From positions 1 through 6,924 of the forward strand of contig JAFRMB010000100.1 of the NCBI GenBank assembly GCA_017430945.1: a stretch of 6,924 bases of DNA, written 5' to 3'. The notes under the pieces were generated by a model. That model made no database searches and was not told the DNA's origin. It saw only the letters and a list, made by a program, of their open reading frames with translations. Numbering within the stretch: the stretch's first letter is position 1; each line of letters begins with the position of its first letter. The position numbers and the translations under genes were made by a program. Positions 1 through 5,799 of the stretch are shown here, piece by piece. The DNA is from Clostridia bacterium. GTDB taxonomy: Bacteria > Bacillota_A > Clostridia > Christensenellales > Aristaeellaceae.

Positions 1-981
1 CTTCTCAAACCCGCCCTGGGGGCCGTTCCAAACGACGGTCTTGGCAGCCTTGACGGCCTCGGAGAACAGTTTGATGGTCTTGGGGCCGATGTCGAGGCCC
101 TGCCAGCCGGCGGGGATGCAGCCGGCATCGACGGTCTTGATCTCGGTCGGAGCATCGAAATCGTTGGCGATGACGGTATCGACGGGCAGCAGGAACTTCA
201 CGCCCTTCGCCTCCGCGGCCTTCATCATGTCCTTCGCCAGATCGATGCGCTCGGCATCCAGCAGGGAATCGCCGATCTCGCCGCCCATCGCCTTGGAGAA
301 CGTATAGGCCATGCCGCCGCCGATGATCAGGGTGTCGACCTTTTCAAGCAGGTTGGTGATGACGCCGATCTTGTCCTTCACCTTGGCGCCGCCCAGGATC
401 GCCACGAAGGGACGGACCGGATTCTCGACCGCATTGCCCAGGAAGGTGAGCTCCTTGCCGATCAGGAAGCCGGCAACTGCGGGCAGATAGTCGGCCACAC
501 CGGCGGTAGAGGCATGCGCGCGATGCACGGTGCCGAAGGCGTCGGAGACATAGAGCTCAGCCATGCTCGCAAGCTCCTTGGCAAAGGCGGGATCGTTCTT
601 TTCCTCTTCCGCATGGAAGCGGACGTTCTCGAGCAGGATCGCCTGGCCGGGCTTCACCTCAGCCGCGAGCTTCTTCGCAGAGGGCCCGATGACGTCCTCA
701 GCCAGCTTGACCTCAAAGCCCAGCTTCTCGCTCAGACGCTTGGCAACGGGCGCCAGAGAATACTTCATGTTGAACTCGCCCTTCGGGCGGCCCAGGTGAG
801 AGCAAAGGATCACGGCCGCGCCGTTGTCGAGCAGGTATCTGATCGTTGGCAGCGCGGCGTTGATGCGGGTCTCGTCGGTGATATTCTTATCCGCATCCAG
901 CGGCACGTTGAAGTCACAGCGCACAAGGACTTTCTTGCCCTTGACCTGAACATCCTCGATGGTCATCTTATTCAGATTCAT
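1..981 (-). CDS. pgk: Phosphoglycerate kinase, N-terminal 327 codons (C-terminus outside window)
   Basis: Cytosolic glycolytic enzyme that transfers phosphate from 1,3-bisphosphoglycerate to ADP, giving 3-phosphoglycerate and ATP. I translated the minus strand from 981: it stays open to base 1. Family hallmarks run in order: RCDFNVP at residues 21-27, SHLGRP at 61-66, ENVRFH at 118-123 and [13 protein letters not shown] at 146-158 (substrate-binding N-domain), then [10 protein letters not shown] at 196-205, GGGMA at 221-225 and [10 protein letters not shown] at about 317-326 (nucleotide-binding C-domain). The family is usually about 390-400 residues, so roughly 65-70 residues, including the GGGDS nucleotide loop, should lie beyond the window. 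AAGGAG at 990-995 sits 8 bases before the ATG at 981. An in-frame ATG two codons upstream (985-987) lies only 2 bases from that site and is less likely. The gene is first in its transcript, with no gap gene directly upstream. Identification is secure. Confidence 0.97.
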   Translation of the reverse strand, partial: MNLNKMTIEDVQVKGKKVLVRCDFNVPLDADKNITDETRINAALPTIRYLLDNGAAVILCSHLGRPKGEFNMKYSLAPVAKRLSEKLGFEVKLAEDVIGPSAKKLAAEVKPGQAILLENVRFHAEEEKNDPAFAKELASMAELYVSDAFGTVHRAHASTAGVADYLPAVAGFLIGKELTFLGNAVENPVRPFVAILGGAKVKDKIGVITNLLEKVDTLIIGGGMAYTFSKAMGGEIGDSLLDAERIDLAKDMMKAAEAKGVKFLLPVDTVIANDFDAPTEIKTVDAGCIPAGWQGLDIGPKTIKLFSEAVKAAKTVVWNGPQGGFEK

Positions 982-1012
982 GGTCATCACTCCTTATAAT
1001 GATTGTGACTTC

Positions 1013-1021
1013 ATTCTATCA
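1013..1021 (-). promoter_or_regulatory. Extended -10 promoter for pgk
   Basis: On the minus strand these bases read TGA-TAGAAT, an extended -10 (TGn) with five of six matches to TATAAT. It lies about 30 bases upstream of the pgk start and leaves a short leader containing AAGGAG. I see no good -35 at the expected distance, which fits an extended -10 promoter. Predicted from sequence only. Confidence 0.55.
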
Positions 1022-1145
1022 CATCACGGGCGAAAATAAAAGGGGATTTGCAGCCGTTGCTTCATAAAATTTGCGTTTCATCGGCGGATTTGGCCCAAAT
1101 ACCGCGAAACAAAACCCATTGCCAATGCTACATTTAACGATATCA

Positions 1146-1154
1146 TGCTATAAT
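1146..1154 (+). promoter_or_regulatory. Extended -10 promoter for the ecfA1 operon
   Basis: These bases read TGC-TATAAT, a perfect -10 hexamer with the TGn extension. It lies 27 bases upstream of the ecfA1 ATG, and the AGGAGG ribosome-binding site (1165-1170) falls just downstream. The -35 region is poor: a TTGCCA lies about 24 bases upstream, too far for a normal spacer. The site also argues that ecfA1 starts at 1182, because the earlier in-frame ATG at 1071 would place promoter and ribosome-binding site inside the gene. Confidence 0.65.
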
Positions 1155-1181
1155 GCTTTTGATGAGGAGGTATCGGCATCC

Positions 1182-2057
1182 ATGAGCAATGCGATCATCG
1201 AGGCGCGCGACGTCTCTTTCAGATACGAGTCGGCCGTTCGGGACGCGGTCAGCCATGTCACGCTCTCCGTACAGCCCGGCGAATTCCTGGCTGTCCTCGG
1301 GCGCAACGGCAGCGGCAAATCCACGTTCGCGAAACTCCTCAACGCGCTGCTGCTGCCCACGGGCGGCAAGCTGACCGTCAACGGTCTCCAGCCGGCCAGT
1401 GAGGACGAATGCTATGATGTGCGCCGCTCCTGCGGCATGGTGTTTCAAAACCCGGACAACCAGATCGTCACCACCATCGTGGAGGAGGACTGCGCTTTCG
1501 GACTTGAAAACATGGGCGTCGAACCCTCTGAGATACGAAAACGCGTCGACGAAGCGCTCAGGGCGGTCGGCATGTCGGAATACGCCGAAGCATCCCCGTC
1601 CATGTTGTCCGGCGGGCAAAAGCAGCGCATCGCCATCGCGGGCGTACTGGCCATGCGGCCGAAGATCATCGTATTCGACGAATCGACGGCCATGCTCGAC
1701 CCGGTAGGTCGCAGGGATGTGTTCGACCTTGCACGCAGGCTCAACCGCGAAGAAGGGATCACCGTGGTTTGGATCACGCATTTCATGGAGGAGGCCGCGC
1801 AGGCGGATCGGCTCGTGGTGATGGATCGCGGGCGGATCGCCCTCGAGGGCGTGCCCCGTCAGGTATTTTCGCAGATAGATGCCATCATCTCGTTGGGCCT
1901 GGATGTCCCGGTCATGATGAAGCTGGCGGCAAAGCTCTCCGCTTCGGGCCTCAAACTCGACCGAGGGCTCATGACCGTCGAAGAGATGGCTGACGCGCTT
2001 TGCGCACTGAAGGAATCCGCACATCAGGATGGACCACGCCCTGCATTCGGGCGATGA
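1182..2057 (+). CDS. ecfA1: Energy-coupling factor transporter ATPase 1 (EcfA1/CbiO-type)
   Basis: One of two ABC ATPases that power an energy-coupling factor (ECF) importer at the inner face of the membrane, working as a heterodimer with EcfA2 on EcfT. The 291-residue protein has Walker A GRNGSGKST at 40-48, Q-loop QNPDNQ at 89-94, ABC signature LSGGQ at 142-146, Walker B IIVFDE at 162-167 with catalytic Glu167, D-loop MLDP at 171-174 and switch His200. The QNPDNQ loop and the DEST-MLDP form are typical of EcfA1 rather than EcfA2. The frame is open from 1071, but I chose ATG 1182 because AGGAGG (1165-1170) lies 11 bases upstream and a promoter sits inside the longer version; the extra 37 residues look non-coding. 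It ends 15 bases before ecfA2. The substrate cannot be told, since no S subunit is present. Confidence 0.95.
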   Translation: MSNAIIEARDVSFRYESAVRDAVSHVTLSVQPGEFLAVLGRNGSGKSTFAKLLNALLLPTGGKLTVNGLQPASEDECYDVRRSCGMVFQNPDNQIVTTIVEEDCAFGLENMGVEPSEIRKRVDEALRAVGMSEYAEASPSMLSGGQKQRIAIAGVLAMRPKIIVFDESTAMLDPVGRRDVFDLARRLNREEGITVVWITHFMEEAAQADRLVVMDRGRIALEGVPRQVFSQIDAIISLGLDVPVMMKLAAKLSASGLKLDRGLMTVEEMADALCALKESAHQDGPRPAFGR

Positions 2058-2072
2058 AACGGCGGTGGATCA

Positions 2073-2924
2073 ATGTCGATCACAGTCAACAAACTGACCC
2101 ATGTATACATGCCCGGTACCCCTTTTGAGGCAAGGGCGCTCAAGGATATCAGCCTTGCCATCGAAGAGGGCGAATTCGTCGGCATCATCGGCCATACCGG
2201 CAGCGGGAAATCCACGCTCATCACATACTTCAACGGCCTTGTGCGCGCACAACCCGGCGTGGTCTTTGTCGGCGGCGTCGACCTCGGTGAAAAGGATACG
2301 GACCTCATCGCCATAAGGCGCACGGTCGGCCTGGTGTTCCAGTATCCGGAATACCAGCTTTTTGAGGAGACCGTTGCAAAGGACATCGCCTTCGGTCCGG
2401 CGAACCTCGGGCTCGATCAGGCTGAGATCGACCGTCGCGTCGTTCACGCGATGAACCAGGTGGGTCTCGATGCAAGTCTCGGCGGCAAGTCTCCCTTTGA
2501 GCTCTCCGGCGGCCAGAAAAGACGCGTGGCCATTGCGGGCGTGCTGGCCATGTCGCCTTCGATCCTCGTGCTGGACGAGCCGGCTGCCGGTCTCGACCCG
2601 GCCGGCCGGTCCGAGATGCTCGAGCTGATCCGGGACATCCACGACAGCGGGGTCACCATCGTCATGGTGTCCCATTCGATGGATGATGTCGGCAAGTACT
2701 GCGACCGTCTGTTCGTGCTCAGTCACGGCGAGATCGCCTTTTCAGGAACGCCCGCGGAAGTCTTCATGCATCGGCAAGCACTCAACGAGATCGGTCTTGA
2801 CGTGCCGGAGTGCTCGAAGCTCGCCGATCTTCTGCGTGAGCGCGGATTCGATATGCCTCAGGGCATTTACCGGATGGACGATGTCGCCAAAGCCATACTG
2901 TCAAATGTGCGCAAGGGGGTGTGA
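2073..2924 (+). CDS. ecfA2: Energy-coupling factor transporter ATPase 2 (EcfA2/CbiO-type)
   Basis: Second ABC ATPase of the ECF module, expected to pair with EcfA1. The 283 residues carry Walker A GHTGSGKST at 40-48, Q-loop QYPEYQLFE at 90-98, signature LSGGQ at 144-148, Walker B ILVLDE at 164-169 with Glu169, D-loop GLDP at 173-176 and switch His201. The QYPEYQLF loop is characteristic of EcfA2 and distinguishes it from the upstream paralogue. Full-length for the family. The ATG at 2073 lies 15 bases after the ecfA1 stop; the upstream GGCGGTGG (2061-2068) is only a weak ribosome-binding site, so translation may depend partly on coupling with ecfA1. The reading frame closes 3 bases before ecfT starts. 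All catalytic motifs are intact. Confidence 0.95.
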   Translation: MSITVNKLTHVYMPGTPFEARALKDISLAIEEGEFVGIIGHTGSGKSTLITYFNGLVRAQPGVVFVGGVDLGEKDTDLIAIRRTVGLVFQYPEYQLFEETVAKDIAFGPANLGLDQAEIDRRVVHAMNQVGLDASLGGKSPFELSGGQKRRVAIAGVLAMSPSILVLDEPAAGLDPAGRSEMLELIRDIHDSGVTIVMVSHSMDDVGKYCDRLFVLSHGEIAFSGTPAEVFMHRQALNEIGLDVPECSKLADLLRERGFDMPQGIYRMDDVAKAILSNVRKGV

Positions 2925-2927
2925 CCT

Positions 2928-3737
2928 GTGATCAAAAGCGTGACGATAGGCCAGTACTTCCCGGGCGATTCCTTTGTGCACAGGCTCGATCCCCGCACAA
3001 AGCTGCTTGCGACCATCGCGCTCATCGCGCTGGTGTTCGTGTCCAGGGGCTTCGCCGGCTTTGCGCTGATCGCGGCTTTCGTGGTGTTGACCGCCCTGTC
3101 GACGGGCGTCCATCTCAGGTTCCTCGTCAAGGGACTGAAGCCCATATTCTTCATCATCATATTCACGTTCATCCTGAACCTCTTCTTCCAGACCGGCGGA
3201 AGGGTGCTCGTACAGTTGTGGAAGCTCAAGATCACCTCGGAGGGCCTTCGCATGGCGTCGTTCATGGCGCTGCGCCTCATATTGCTCGTGGTCTCATCCC
3301 AGCTCCTCACCCTGACCACCTCGCCCATCTCGCTCACGGATGGCCTGGAGACACTGCTTCGACCGCTGAACGTCATCCACTTCCCATCCCATGAGATCGC
3401 GATGATGATGTCCATCGCGCTGCGCTTCATCCCCACGCTGATGGACGAGGCTGACAAGATCATGAAGGCGCAGAAAGCGCGCGGCGCGAACTTCGAGACC
3501 GGCAGCATCCTTCATCGTGCAAAATCCATGGTGCCGCTGCTGGTACCGCTGTTCGTAGGCGCGTTCCGCCGGGCCGAGGAGCTGGCGCTGGCCATGGACG
3601 CAAGATGCTATCGCGGCGGCGCGGGCCGCACCCGCATGAACCAGTTGAAGTACAAGTCGATCGACCTGATCGCCGGGCTCGTTATCGCCGCGCTGTTCGT
3701 CGCACTGATTGCTCTGAATCGTTTCTGCCCATTCTGA
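2928..3737 (+). CDS. ecfT: ECF transporter transmembrane coupling protein EcfT
   Basis: Membrane scaffold that links the EcfA1/EcfA2 motor to exchangeable S subunits for vitamin or micronutrient uptake. The 269-residue protein opens with GQYFPGDS and HRLDPRTKL (residues 8-26), the classic EcfT N-terminus. Hydrophobic stretches lie at about 26-40, 42-60, 70-88, 111-130, 200-212 and 244-263. The two coupling-helix motifs that dock in the ATPase grooves are present: ARG at 184-186 (KAQKARG) and ARC at 225-227 (MDARCYRGG); the Cys variant of the second is common in the family. The start is GTG 2928, 3 bases after the ecfA2 stop, with AAGGGGGT (2913-2920) 7 bases upstream. No gene for an S subunit (ThiT, RibU, BioY and the like) is nearby, consistent with a group II, shared ECF module. 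Confidence 0.95.
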   Translation: MIKSVTIGQYFPGDSFVHRLDPRTKLLATIALIALVFVSRGFAGFALIAAFVVLTALSTGVHLRFLVKGLKPIFFIIIFTFILNLFFQTGGRVLVQLWKLKITSEGLRMASFMALRLILLVVSSQLLTLTTSPISLTDGLETLLRPLNVIHFPSHEIAMMMSIALRFIPTLMDEADKIMKAQKARGANFETGSILHRAKSMVPLLVPLFVGAFRRAEELALAMDARCYRGGAGRTRMNQLKYKSIDLIAGLVIAALFVALIALNRFCPF

Positions 3738-3745
3738 GGCGCTTC

Positions 3746-4522
3746 ATGAAAAGGATCCATTTGATCGTCGAATACGACGGCACGAATTACGCGGGCTGGC
3801 AGCGGCAGGAAAATGCGCTTGCCGTGCAGCAGGTGCTCGAGGAAGCGCTCGGGCGGTTGACATGTGAGCGCGTCGTGCTCCACGGCGCCAGCCGCACCGA
3901 TGCCGGGGTCCACGCGCTGGGACAATCCGCTCATTTTGATACAGGCAGCCGCATCCCGGCAGAAAAGTTCAGCTTCGCCGTGAATACGCTGCTGCCGCCC
4001 GATATACGCGTTAGGATGTCCGAGGAGGTCTCCGCGGATTTTCACGCACGCTTTTCCTCCAAAGGCAAGCGCTACAGATACCTGTTCTGGGATGCGAGGC
4101 ATGCGGGCGCCCTCAACCGCCTCACACACGCCCACAGCATCTATCCGCTCGATGTCGACCGCATGCAGACAGAGGCCGATGTGCTGATGGGCACGCACGA
4201 CTTCGCCGCCTTCGCAGCCAGCGGATCGGTCGTAAGGGACACGGTGCGGACCATCTGGCGGGCCGACGTTTCGCGCGCGGGCGATGAAGTGAAGCTGATC
4301 GTCGAAGGAAACGGCTTCCTCTACAACATGGTGCGCATCATTGCCGGCACGCTCAGGGACATCGGTTCGGGAAAACTCCCTTCCGGCGCATTGAAGCGCG
4401 CCATAGAGACCGGCGACAGGCTGGATCTCGGCGTCACGGCGCCTGCCAAGGGTCTTACGCTCATGGAGGTCTTCTACGGATCAGAGGATCTTCCTCCTGT
4501 GGGAAAGGAAGCGATTGAGTGA
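3746..4522 (+). CDS. truA: tRNA pseudouridine(38-40) synthase TruA
   Basis: Converts uridines 38-40 in the anticodon stem-loop of many tRNAs to pseudouridine. The 258-residue product has the N-terminal VEYDGTNYAGWQRQ (residues 8-21), the catalytic block GASRTDAGVHALGQ (47-60) with nucleophile Asp52, the KRYRYLFW region (108-115) with conserved Tyr110, GNGFLYNMVRIIAGTL at 188-203 and APAKGLTL at 232-239. Length is normal for TruA. The frame is open from 3605, but the upstream part overlaps ecfT and has no family similarity. ATG 3746 is chosen because the protein then begins right before the conserved region, with GAGG at 3736-3739 overlapping the ecfT stop codon. In many Firmicutes truA follows ecfT, as here, usually with rplM-rpsI next; that continuation is replaced here by ybaK. 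Confidence 0.96.
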   Translation: MKRIHLIVEYDGTNYAGWQRQENALAVQQVLEEALGRLTCERVVLHGASRTDAGVHALGQSAHFDTGSRIPAEKFSFAVNTLLPPDIRVRMSEEVSADFHARFSSKGKRYRYLFWDARHAGALNRLTHAHSIYPLDVDRMQTEADVLMGTHDFAAFAASGSVVRDTVRTIWRADVSRAGDEVKLIVEGNGFLYNMVRIIAGTLRDIGSGKLPSGALKRAIETGDRLDLGVTAPAKGLTLMEVFYGSEDLPPVGKEAIE

Positions 4523-4992
4523 CCACGACCAACGCCATGCGCATGCTGCAAAAAGCAGGCATAGCCTTTGACACATCGTCCTATGAGGTGGATGAAAGCG
4601 ATCTCTCCGGCGTCCACGCGGCAGAGGCCCTCGGCATCGATCCGGATATCATGTTCAAAACGCTGGTCGCCCGCGGCGACAAGCGCGGGATCTGCGTATT
4701 CTGTATCCCCGTAGCTGAGGAGCTGGATCTGAAAAAATGCGCCGCGGCGACCGGAGACAAGCGGATAGAACTGATCCACGTAAAGGATCTGCTCGCACTC
4801 ACCGGCTATATACGCGGCGGCTGCTCGCCGATCGGCATGAAGAAAAAGTATCCGACATGGATCGACGAGACCGCCACGCTGTGCGAACGGGTCTATGTCT
4901 CCGCCGGCATGCGCGGCGAGCAGCTGATCCTCTCGCCGAACGACCTTATATCAGTGACAGATGCGACATACGCCGATCTGACCAGGAGGTAG
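4519..4992 (+). CDS. ybaK: YbaK/EbsC-family Cys-tRNA(Pro)/Cys-tRNA(Cys) deacylase
   Basis: Predicted trans-editing enzyme that hydrolyses mischarged aminoacyl-tRNA, classically Cys-tRNA(Pro), in the cytosol. The 157-residue length is typical of YbaK. Visible family features are FKTLV at 46-50 with the conserved Lys47 (equivalent to the functional Lys46 of YbaK), the glycine-rich GGCSPIGMKKKYPTWID block at 100-116 and the C-terminal SAGMRGEQLILSPNDL segment at 128-143. It starts with GTG at 4519, overlapping the truA stop by 4 bases (GTGA), with AAGGAA at 4505-4510 as ribosome-binding site; this predicts translational coupling with truA. The pairing of two tRNA-directed enzymes is functionally sensible. 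Substrate specificity within the wider YbaK/ProX superfamily is inferred from similarity only. Confidence 0.9.
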   Translation: MTTTNAMRMLQKAGIAFDTSSYEVDESDLSGVHAAEALGIDPDIMFKTLVARGDKRGICVFCIPVAEELDLKKCAAATGDKRIELIHVKDLLALTGYIRGGCSPIGMKKKYPTWIDETATLCERVYVSAGMRGEQLILSPNDLISVTDATYADLTRR

Positions 4993-4994
4993 CA

Positions 4995-5663
4995 TTGAAA
5001 AGCTTTATATTCGATTTTAACGGTACGCTCTTTCAGGACACAGAGATCCATTACCGCGCTTGGGGCATGTTCTGCGAACGGTATGGCCTGCCGTACTCGC
5101 GGGATCTGTTTTACAGGACCATGTACGGGCCGGCCAACCAGGTCATCCTCGCAGAGATCATGCCTCAGATCACAAGCGATGCGGAGCGCGACGCGCTGTC
5201 CGAGGAAAAAGAGGACATCTACCGCGATATCATCATCGGGGACCCGACCCTTCAGATCCTGACCGCAGGGGCGCCAGAGGTGCTCGACCGACTGACGGCG
5301 ATGGGTGTGCCGTATGCGATCGCGACGGGGTCGATCCGCAGCAACTGTGAGTTTTACATGGACGTCCTCGGTCTGGATCGATGGTTCGACTTCGATCGGA
5401 TCTTTTGCTCCGATGGCACACTGCCCGGAAAACCGGATCCTGCCCCTTATCGCGAGGCGATGCGGCACCTGGGATACGCACCTGAGGATACCATCGTCGT
5501 CGAGGATTCCCCTGCCGGCATACAATCTGCCGTAGGCGCCGGCATAGACACCATCATCGCGCTCCATGCTGAGCCCGATGGCGGCGCATATGCGCACATC
5601 CCGCAGGTCCGCGGCGTGATCCGGGATTTCTATGGCCTCATGCCCTATATCGACGCTTTATAA
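4995..5663 (+). CDS. HAD-superfamily hydrolase, subfamily IA (beta-phosphoglucomutase-like)
   Basis: Putative cytosolic phosphatase or phosphomutase of unknown substrate. The 222-residue protein has a HAD-IA layout: motif I FDFNGTLFQD (residues 6-15) with nucleophile Asp7, a helical cap at about 17-85, motif II ATGS (110-113), motif III Lys146 in GKPDPAPY, and motif IV VVEDSPAGIQSA (168-179) with Glu170 and Asp171. The usual second Asp of motif I (DxD) is Asn9 here. That Asp is the general acid/base in ordinary HAD phosphatases and mutases, so activity or specificity may differ; similar DFNGT forms do exist among Firmicutes HAD proteins. The start is TTG 4995, right before the first beta strand, with a full AGGAGG at 4984-4989. 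It lies 2 bases after ybaK and is the last gene of the run. Confidence 0.88.
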   Translation: MKSFIFDFNGTLFQDTEIHYRAWGMFCERYGLPYSRDLFYRTMYGPANQVILAEIMPQITSDAERDALSEEKEDIYRDIIIGDPTLQILTAGAPEVLDRLTAMGVPYAIATGSIRSNCEFYMDVLGLDRWFDFDRIFCSDGTLPGKPDPAPYREAMRHLGYAPEDTIVVEDSPAGIQSAVGAGIDTIIALHAEPDGGAYAHIPQVRGVIRDFYGLMPYIDAL

Positions 5664-5715
5664 TGATTTCAGCGGTCAACATAACACATTGTTTGTTTAT
5701 CTTTGGTTTCTCTTA

Positions 5716-5724
5716 TGGTATAAT
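5716..5724 (+). promoter_or_regulatory. Extended -10 promoter for the Fe-S scaffold gene
   Basis: The bases read TGG-TATAAT, a perfect -10 with TGn extension, in a locally A+T-richer gap. Two TTGTTT elements lie upstream (5689-5694 and 5693-5698), but their spacers of 24 and 20 bases are long. A transcript would begin near 5731 and have a leader of about 70 bases. I see no hairpin plus T-run terminator after the preceding HAD gene, so some read-through into this gene is possible. Confidence 0.6.
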
Positions 5725-5763
5725 GCATATTGGAACAGCGTGTAAACGCGCCCATTGCATCTT

Positions 5764-5778
5764 TTCACCCCGTGTGAA
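5764..5778 (+). other. Small inverted repeat in the leader
   Basis: TTCAC (5764-5768) and GTGAA (5774-5778) are perfectly complementary around a 5-base loop, just ahead of the ribosome-binding site at 5787-5792. A second tiny repeat, GCGT/ACGC around GTAA, lies at 5738-5749. Both stems are only 4-5 pairs, there is no T-run, and neither matches a riboswitch I know. They may be chance. Confidence 0.2.
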
Positions 5779-5799
5779 GCAACAAAAGGAGGAAGAACC

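Noticed and set aside
514..999. 161-codon plus-strand frame opposite pgk
   Set aside because: Antisense shadow of pgk, whose motifs are continuous on the minus strand.
995..1000. TATAAT on the plus strand near the pgk ribosome-binding site
   Set aside because: There is no -35 or TG extension, and the sequence is explained by the pgk leader on the other strand; the ecfA1 promoter at 1146-1154 is far better placed.
1056..1085. Catabolite-response (cre)-like site near pgk
   Set aside because: A TGAAACG-like string occurs, but the central spacing and the second half do not fit the cre palindrome.
1071..1181. 37-residue N-terminal extension of ecfA1
   Set aside because: It would contain the -10 promoter and AGGAGG site, and the residues do not resemble ABC ATPases.
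1143..2024. Long 293-codon minus-strand frame opposite ecfA1
   Set aside because: It mirrors the ecfA1 codons in G+C-rich DNA, has no recognisable domain or ribosome-binding site, and the opposite strand carries a complete set of ABC ATPase motifs.
2070..2726. 218-codon minus-strand frame opposite ecfA2
   Set aside because: Shadow of ecfA2: no family features, and composition is explained by the plus-strand gene.
4737..4994. 86-residue N-terminal extension of the HAD protein
   Set aside because: It overlaps ybaK in another frame, is rich in Arg and Asp as out-of-frame G+C-rich DNA tends to be, and the TTG at 4995 has a full ribosome-binding site right before HAD motif I.
5664..5715. Terminator after the HAD gene
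   Set aside because: I looked for a G+C-rich hairpin followed by a T-run and found only scattered T-rich bases with no stem.
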